Positions 22,416 through 27,306 of a DNA stretch of 27,306 nt are shown here, one piece after another; the first letter of the stretch is position 1; each line of letters opens with the position of its first letter. A model generated the notes under the pieces. The model ran no database searches. It saw only the letters and a list, made by a program, of their open reading frames with translations, and had not been told where the DNA came from. A program made the translations under genes and the position numbers. Source of the stretch: an uncultured bacterium (GTDB lineage Bacteria; Bacillota; Clostridia; Lachnospirales; Lachnospiraceae); NCBI GenBank assembly GCA_905216215.1, contig CAJMSZ010000032.1, positions 1 to 27,306 on the forward strand, in the 5' to 3' direction.

Positions 22416-25305
22416 ATGGGTTGAACGACTGAAATCCTGGATAATGGAACTGGTGAAGTCCAGAGCGTTTGTATTGATTCTTGTTTTCTGTGTATTGACG
22501 GGGATATTGGTACAACGGGTGTTCTATCTTCAAATTGTGAAAGGACAGGAATATCTGGACGATTATACATTGAAGATACAGAAAACGAAAGAAGTGCAAG
22601 GAACCAGAGGACGCATTCTGGACAGGAACGGAGTAGTACTCGCAGATAACAGGCTGGCGTATTCTGTTACATTGGAGGACAATGGTGTTTATGATACAAC
22701 GGCAGAGAAAAATGAGGTTATCAATGAAACAATTGGAAGGGTAATTGATATTGTAGAAGCGAATGGTGATTCCATTATCAGTAATTTCAAAATTGTGTTG
22801 AATGACAATGATGAATACGAGTATACCATGGATGAGGGAACGGCAAGACTTCGTTTTATTGCAGATGTGTACGGACTTGCAACTATTGACAAATTAAGTG
22901 ATGAACAAAAGAATTGCACCGCCCAGCAAATGATTGACTACCTTTGTACGGATAAAAGATATGGCTATGGAATTGATCAAGTAGCGTATACCAAGGCTGA
23001 AGTTTTGAAGCGTGTAAATATCCGGTATGCTATGAGTTTGAACCGTTTTCAGAAGTATGTGGCAACAACCATAGCAAGTGATGTATCGGAGGAGACAAAG
23101 GCTGCGATTATGGAAAATCTGGATACACTTCAAGGTATCAATATTGCCGAGGAATCTCTGCGAACATACAATGACAGCAAATATTTTGCATCTCTGATAG
23201 GGTATACAGGTCAGATTTCTCAGAGTGAATATGACAATCTGGATAAAGAGGAACAGAAGAAATATTCCCTTACAGATATTATTGGAAAAGCGGGACTCGA
23301 GCAGGTGATGGATGCACAGCTTCAGGGAACCAAAGGTGAAATCAAGATGTATGTAAATAATGTGGGCAAAGTAATCGAATCTATTCAGGTTTCAGAATCG
23401 GGAGCAGGAAATGATGTTTACCTTTCTATTGACGCAAATTTACAAAAGACAGCTTATGATTTGCTAGAGGAGAAGCTGGCTGGTATTTTGTTGGAAAAGA
23501 TACAGAATGTAATGGAGTACGACAGAAATCAGGTGGGAGATGATAGTGACGTTGTGATTCCTATTGGAGATGTGTACAATGCCTTTTTTGAAAATGAAAT
23601 CCTGGATACCAATCATTTTACTGAAAAGGATGCAGGAGGTACGGAAGTGGAGGTAAGCCAGAACTTTACTTCCAGAAAAGAATCCGTATTGGAAGCAATT
23701 CAGACACAGTTGGAAAGTTCGAATGCAGATATATACAGTAATTGTTCTAAGGAAATGCAGGCATATCAGAGTTATATTGTAAGTACTCTTCTTGCATCCA
23801 ACACTTCCCTTTTGCTTACTGACAAGATTGATAAGAATGATGCAACGTATTTGCAATGGGAAAATGATGAAAATATTAGTCTGTATACTTATTTGAATTA
23901 TGCTATATCGCAAAACTGGATAGACACCTCTCTTTTAAAAGATTATCTGAATGAGGATAGTACATACAATGATTTGAATGAAACTTATCAGGGACTTGTA
24001 AAATTAATTCTTTCCAAGCTTTCTCAGGACACACAGTTTGATAAGTTGATTTATAAATATATGATTCGTTCCGGTGAGATTACTGGAAGACAGATTTGTA
24101 TGATGCTTTATGAGCAGGGGGTATTGGATTATGATGAAACACAGTACCAGAATTTAAACAGAGGCGCAGTGTCAGCATATGAATTTGTGAGAAGTGCAAT
24201 TGAAAATCTACAGATTACTCCGGGGCAGCTTGGATTGGAACCATGTACCGGTTCTGTAGTTGTGACAGATACAAATACAGGACAGCTATTAGCGTGTGTT
24301 TCTTATCCTGGTTATGATAATAACCGACTTGCCAATACTATGGATTCGGCATATTATAGCAAATTACTTCATGACAAGTCTTCACCGCTTTATAATAATG
24401 CCACGCAGGAACGGACAGCACCTGGTTCTACTTACAAACCACTGGTTGCAGTTGCAGGATTGACGGAAGGAGTAATCGATTCTCAGAGCACAGTTACATG
24501 TACTGGTGTATACGATAAAACGTATTTAAATCCGAAATGTTGGATTTATCCGAAATCTCATGGTACGCTTAACGTGGTTGGTGGTATTCAGCATTCTTGC
24601 AATGTGTTTTTCTTTGAAGTGGGATATCGACTTGGACTTACGGGGCAAGGAACATCGTCTGGAACAGAGGAACGTTCAGAAGAACAGGGACTTGCAACGC
24701 TGGCAAAATACGCAACTTCTTTTGGCTTAAATCAGACAACTGGCATTGAAATACCAGAGTCGGATCCGAAGATATCGGATGAAGATTCCGTTCGTTCTGC
24801 AATTGGTCAGGGAACCAACAACTATACCACTACGCAGCTTGCAAGGTATATTACAGCTGTTGCGAACAAAGGAACCGTGTACAATCTTACTTTGTTAGAT
24901 AAGGTAACGGATGTGTCTGGACAGGTTGTGGAACAGAAAGAGCCGGATGTGTTAAATACAATTACAGATGTTTCTTCTGGAACCTGGAGTACCGTTCAGC
25001 AGGGGATGCGTGCGGTTATTACAAGCAGTCATACCTATGATGCACTTGGGACTTTCGAAATGTCAGGAAAAACCGGTACTGCACAGCAGAGCAAAACGCA
25101 TGCCAATCATGGACTTTTTGTTGGGTTTGCACCGAGCAGTGATCCGGAGATTGCCTTTGCAATCCGTATCAAGAATGGATATGAATCTTCGTATGTGGGA
25201 CAGATTGGTCGTGATTTGGTAAGATATTACTATGGCCTGGCTGATTCAAGTGAACTGGTAACAGGCAAAGCATCTACTTTATCTGGTGCGGTACACAGTG
25301 ACTAA
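22408..25305 (+). CDS. mrdA: Peptidoglycan transpeptidase, class B PBP2 (large form)
   Basis: An about 965-residue class B penicillin-binding protein that cross-links peptidoglycan during elongation with RodA. One membrane anchor lies at about residues 20-40. GTRGRILDRNG (about 65-75) opens the dimerisation domain. The transpeptidase motifs are STYK (S674 nucleophile, K677), SCN (730-732) and KTG (888-890). The protein is far longer than usual PBP2 (roughly 600-700): between the SIDANLQKTAYDLLEE strand (about 340-355) and TGSVVVTDTNTG (about 614-625), normally separated by about 20 residues, lie about 260 residues rich in Asp, Asn, Ser and Tyr with no motif I know. TTG at 22408 is the likely start. 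It sits between mreD and minC, so a role in elongation is likely. Confidence 0.93.
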   Translation: MFRWVERLKSWIMELVKSRAFVLILVFCVLTGILVQRVFYLQIVKGQEYLDDYTLKIQKTKEVQGTRGRILDRNGVVLADNRLAYSVTLEDNGVYDTTAEKNEVINETIGRVIDIVEANGDSIISNFKIVLNDNDEYEYTMDEGTARLRFIADVYGLATIDKLSDEQKNCTAQQMIDYLCTDKRYGYGIDQVAYTKAEVLKRVNIRYAMSLNRFQKYVATTIASDVSEETKAAIMENLDTLQGINIAEESLRTYNDSKYFASLIGYTGQISQSEYDNLDKEEQKKYSLTDIIGKAGLEQVMDAQLQGTKGEIKMYVNNVGKVIESIQVSESGAGNDVYLSIDANLQKTAYDLLEEKLAGILLEKIQNVMEYDRNQVGDDSDVVIPIGDVYNAFFENEILDTNHFTEKDAGGTEVEVSQNFTSRKESVLEAIQTQLESSNADIYSNCSKEMQAYQSYIVSTLLASNTSLLLTDKIDKNDATYLQWENDENISLYTYLNYAISQNWIDTSLLKDYLNEDSTYNDLNETYQGLVKLILSKLSQDTQFDKLIYKYMIRSGEITGRQICMMLYEQGVLDYDETQYQNLNRGAVSAYEFVRSAIENLQITPGQLGLEPCTGSVVVTDTNTGQLLACVSYPGYDNNRLANTMDSAYYSKLLHDKSSPLYNNATQERTAPGSTYKPLVAVAGLTEGVIDSQSTVTCTGVYDKTYLNPKCWIYPKSHGTLNVVGGIQHSCNVFFFEVGYRLGLTGQGTSSGTEERSEEQGLATLAKYATSFGLNQTTGIEIPESDPKISDEDSVRSAIGQGTNNYTTTQLARYITAVANKGTVYNLTLLDKVTDVSGQVVEQKEPDVLNTITDVSSGTWSTVQQGMRAVITSSHTYDALGTFEMSGKTGTAQQSKTHANHGLFVGFAPSSDPEIAFAIRIKNGYESSYVGQIGRDLVRYYYGLADSSELVTGKASTLSGAVHSD

Positions 25306-25319
25306 AGGGGTGAGAGAGC

Positions 25320-25967
25320 GTGAAACAGAAAGTGATTATCAAGAGTAATAAATACGGTTTGATTGTATATATGGACCCGCAATCAGAATTTGGTGAGATA
25401 CTGGAAGAGATAAAAGAAAAATTTACAGAGTCTGCCCGTTTTTTTCGGGGCGCAAATATGGCAATTACTTTTGAAGGACATGTTCTGACGAAAGTTCAGG
25501 AACAGGAAGTAATCGAGACGATTATTGAAACTGCAAAAGTGAACATTGTATGTATATTTGATAATAATGAAAATACGGAACGTCTGTATCAGAGTGTTGT
25601 GGAGCAGAGTCTGGAGGATATGCCAAGGAGAGAAGGTCAGTTTTACAGAGGTACATTAAAGAAGAGACAAGTGCTGGAATCAGAAAAAAGCATTATTGTT
25701 CTTGGGGATGTAGAGTATGGTGCTACGGTTGTATCCAAGGGGAATATTGTGGTACTTGGAACAATTTGGGGCAATGTGCATGCCGGTGCAGCAGGAAATA
25801 AGAATGCGTTTATTGTAGCACTGTCCATGAAACCACAGTCTCTTCGCATAGCAGATATTATGGAGAATCACATGTATATCCGCAAGGAAGAAAAGCCTGA
25901 GGCAAAGATTGCATGGATGGATGGTGAGCGCATTTATATTGACACGTTGAAAGAACAAGATTGGTAG
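25320..25967 (+). CDS. minC: Septum site-determining protein MinC
   Basis: A 215-residue FtsZ-assembly inhibitor. The N-terminal ~100 residues form the FtsZ-binding domain. The C-terminal beta-helix that binds MinD contains VLGDVEYGATVVSKGNIVVLG (about residues 124-144), GTIWGNVHAGAAGN and a final SLRIADIM segment, all typical of MinC. It begins with GTG at 25320, preceded by an AGGGGTGAGAG stretch; no nearby ATG is in frame. It starts 14 bases after the PBP2 stop and its own stop overlaps the minD ribosome site, so it is part of the same transcription unit. Confidence 0.93.
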   Translation: MKQKVIIKSNKYGLIVYMDPQSEFGEILEEIKEKFTESARFFRGANMAITFEGHVLTKVQEQEVIETIIETAKVNIVCIFDNNENTERLYQSVVEQSLEDMPRREGQFYRGTLKKRQVLESEKSIIVLGDVEYGATVVSKGNIVVLGTIWGNVHAGAAGNKNAFIVALSMKPQSLRIADIMENHMYIRKEEKPEAKIAWMDGERIYIDTLKEQDW

Positions 25968-25979
25968 GAGGAGTATAAG

Positions 25980-26771
25980 ATGGGCGAAATCATTGTTGTT
26001 ACATCAGGAAAAGGCGGAGTGGGAAAGACAACTACTACAGCAAATATCGGAGCAGGACTTGCCGAGATGGGAAAGAATGTTCTGGTTATTGATACAGATT
26101 TGGGATTGCGTAATTTGGATGTTGTAATGGGACTCGAAAATAGGATTGTTTATAATCTGGTGGATGTGATTGAAGGTGGTTGCCGTCTGAATCAGGCATT
26201 AATCAAGGACAGCCGGTATGAAAATCTTTACTTGCTTCCATCAGCGCAGACAAAGGACAAGTCAGCAGTTACACCAGAACAGATGATAAAACTCACAAAT
26301 GAATTAAAGCAGAGGTATGATTTTGTTCTGCTTGATTGTCCGGCAGGAATTGAGCAGGGGTTTCAAAATGCCATTGCAGGTGCAGACCGGGCATTAGTAG
26401 TAACAACACCGGAAGTATCAGCAATTCGTGATGCAGATCGTATTATTGGACTTCTGGAAGCCAATAAGATTGGGAAAATAGATTTGATTATCAATAAACT
26501 CCGAATTGATATGGTAAGACGGGGCGATATGATGTCGGTTGAGGATGTCACTGAAATCCTTTCATCAGATTTAATAGGAGTTATACCAGATGATGAACAG
26601 GTGGTAATTGCGACGAATCAGGGAGAGCCTGTGGTAGATATGGATTCTTTATCAGGACAGGCATATAAGAATATCTGTAAACGTATCACCGGAGAGGCTG
26701 TTCCTTTCCTTAATTTTGAAAAAACAAAGGGGATTCTGTCTAAACTCACTCATGTTTTTCGAAAAAATTAG
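25980..26771 (+). CDS. minD: Septum site-determining ATPase MinD
   Basis: A 263-residue ParA/MinD-family ATPase. The deviant Walker A is KGGVGKTTT (11-19) with signature lysine K11 and K16, followed by VIDTDLGLRNLDVVMGLE (about 37-54) and LLDCPAGIEQGF (about 117-128, Walker B). The last residues GILSKLTHVFRKN (251-263) form an amphipathic membrane-targeting helix. ATP-bound MinD dimers recruit MinC to the membrane and are released by MinE. The ATG has a strong AGGAGGAG site. It is 12 bases from minC and 11 from minE, so the three are co-expressed. Confidence 0.97.
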   Translation: MGEIIVVTSGKGGVGKTTTTANIGAGLAEMGKNVLVIDTDLGLRNLDVVMGLENRIVYNLVDVIEGGCRLNQALIKDSRYENLYLLPSAQTKDKSAVTPEQMIKLTNELKQRYDFVLLDCPAGIEQGFQNAIAGADRALVVTTPEVSAIRDADRIIGLLEANKIGKIDLIINKLRIDMVRRGDMMSVEDVTEILSSDLIGVIPDDEQVVIATNQGEPVVDMDSLSGQAYKNICKRITGEAVPFLNFEKTKGILSKLTHVFRKN

Positions 26772-26782
26772 GAGGAAAGGAA

Positions 26783-27013
26783 ATGAAGGTATTTGAGAAA
26801 CGTGTGATGACATCTTCTGTTACAGTGGCAAAAGACCGTTTAAAAACCCTTGTAGCAACGGACAGAGTACAATGTCAGCCGGATACATATGATATGTTGT
26901 ACAGAGAACTTTACAGCACGCTTAGAAAATACTTGAAAATTTCGGAAAAAGACTTTGATGTCAAAATTACAAGGAAAAAGATTTATATTACATTATCAGG
27001 AGAAGAACTGTGA
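26783..27013 (+). CDS. minE: Cell division topological specificity factor MinE
   Basis: A 76-residue protein that stimulates MinD ATPase and makes the Min system oscillate. The N-terminal part VTVAKDRLKTLVATDR (about residues 14-29) matches the E. coli MinE anti-MinCD helix (AKERLQIIVAERR). The C-terminal half (LRKYLKISEKDFDVKITRKK) forms the dimerisation strands. It is about 10 residues shorter than the usual 85-90. The ATG has a strong AGGAGGAAAGG site. The minE stop overlaps the next gene's GTG by 4 bases, coupling the two. Confidence 0.9.
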   Translation: MKVFEKRVMTSSVTVAKDRLKTLVATDRVQCQPDTYDMLYRELYSTLRKYLKISEKDFDVKITRKKIYITLSGEEL

Positions 27014-27306
27014 AAATAACAAAAAAAATGAAACCTTATCAATTGAAAGATTATAAATTCACACTGGTAATTACGGTACTTGTACTTACGATTCTGGGAA
27101 TCATGGTAATTGGAAGTGCAAAAGAATCCGTACAGAGTAAACAGATTCTGGGATTGGGAATTGGAATCATTGCCATGGTTGTAATTTCTCTGCTTGATTA
27201 TGTGTGGGTATTAAATTTTTATTGGGTTTTATATTTTTTAAATATCGCAATGCTTGTATTTACAAGGTTTTTTGGAACCGAAGTGAATGGTGCAAAGCGA
27301 TGGATT
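27010..27306 (+). CDS. rodA: RodA/FtsW/SpoVE family SEDS glycosyltransferase (3' truncated)
   Basis: The first 99 codons of a polytopic membrane protein that runs off the window. GTG at 27010 overlaps the minE stop and has AGGAG 6 bases upstream; an ATG at 27028 is a weaker alternative. Three membrane segments are visible (about residues 17-36, 46-62 and 70-86). The segment FGTEVNGAKRWI at the end is the SEDS signature that precedes the catalytic region. The family polymerises lipid II into glycan strands with a class B PBP partner; here PBP2 is four genes upstream, which points to RodA rather than FtsW. Confidence 0.9.
   Translation, partial: MKITKKMKPYQLKDYKFTLVITVLVLTILGIMVIGSAKESVQSKQILGLGIGIIAMVVISLLDYVWVLNFYWVLYFLNIAMLVFTRFFGTEVNGAKRWI

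Noticed and set aside
1..27306. CRISPR array, tRNA, rRNA or insertion sequence
   Set aside because: No regularly spaced repeats, no tRNA-like cloverleaf sequence and no transposase frame were seen in the gaps on either strand.

Overview
The window looks like a chromosomal housekeeping region from an AT-rich, low-GC Gram-positive anaerobe of the class Clostridia, most likely Lachnospiraceae. This is inferred, not proven. The reasons are strong AGGAGG-type ribosome sites, AGA/GGA/ATA-rich codon use, a split ThrE-type exporter, a DUF1292 protein, and gene orders I associate with that family (mutS-mutL-miaA-ynbB and radC-mreBCD-PBP2-minCDE-rodA). I see no insertion sequence, phage, CRISPR array, tRNA or rRNA gene. 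Gaps between genes are all well under 300 bases.

Layout. (1) Bases 1-392 hold the 3' end of an unrecognised, probably highly expressed gene and its terminator. (2) Bases 393-5114, plus strand, hold a promoter, the two halves of a threonine/serine-type exporter, gltX and a short UvrD/PcrA-like helicase. (3) Bases 5111-5512 hold the only minus-strand gene, a DUF1292 protein with its own terminator. (4) Bases 5585-7194 hold a promoter, an orphan sugar-type substrate-binding lipoprotein and a DUF5662 protein. (5) Bases 7243-9186 hold miaB, its terminator and a small membrane protein that begins at the terminator's T-run. (6) Bases 9175-19089 form a long same-strand run: mutS, mutL, miaA, ynbB-like PLP enzyme, and two FAD-dependent oxidoreductases that overlap by 8 bases. 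(7) Bases 19119-27306 hold a promoter with a structured leader, radC, mreB, mreC, mreD, a very large class B PBP (PBP2), minC, minD, minE and the start of rodA/ftsW.

How the genes work together. MutS and MutL are mismatch repair partners; MutL carries the endonuclease motif expected where MutH is absent. MiaA and MiaB act in sequence on A37 of tRNAs. MreBCD, PBP2 and the SEDS protein form the elongation machinery, and MinCDE positions division; here both sets are packed in one cluster with tiny gaps or overlaps. Most of the region is ordinary core genome. The points most worth a second look are the roughly 240-260 residue insertion in PBP2, the divergent MreB, the clamp-binding-like motifs shared by MutS and MutL, and the two little-studied flavoproteins.
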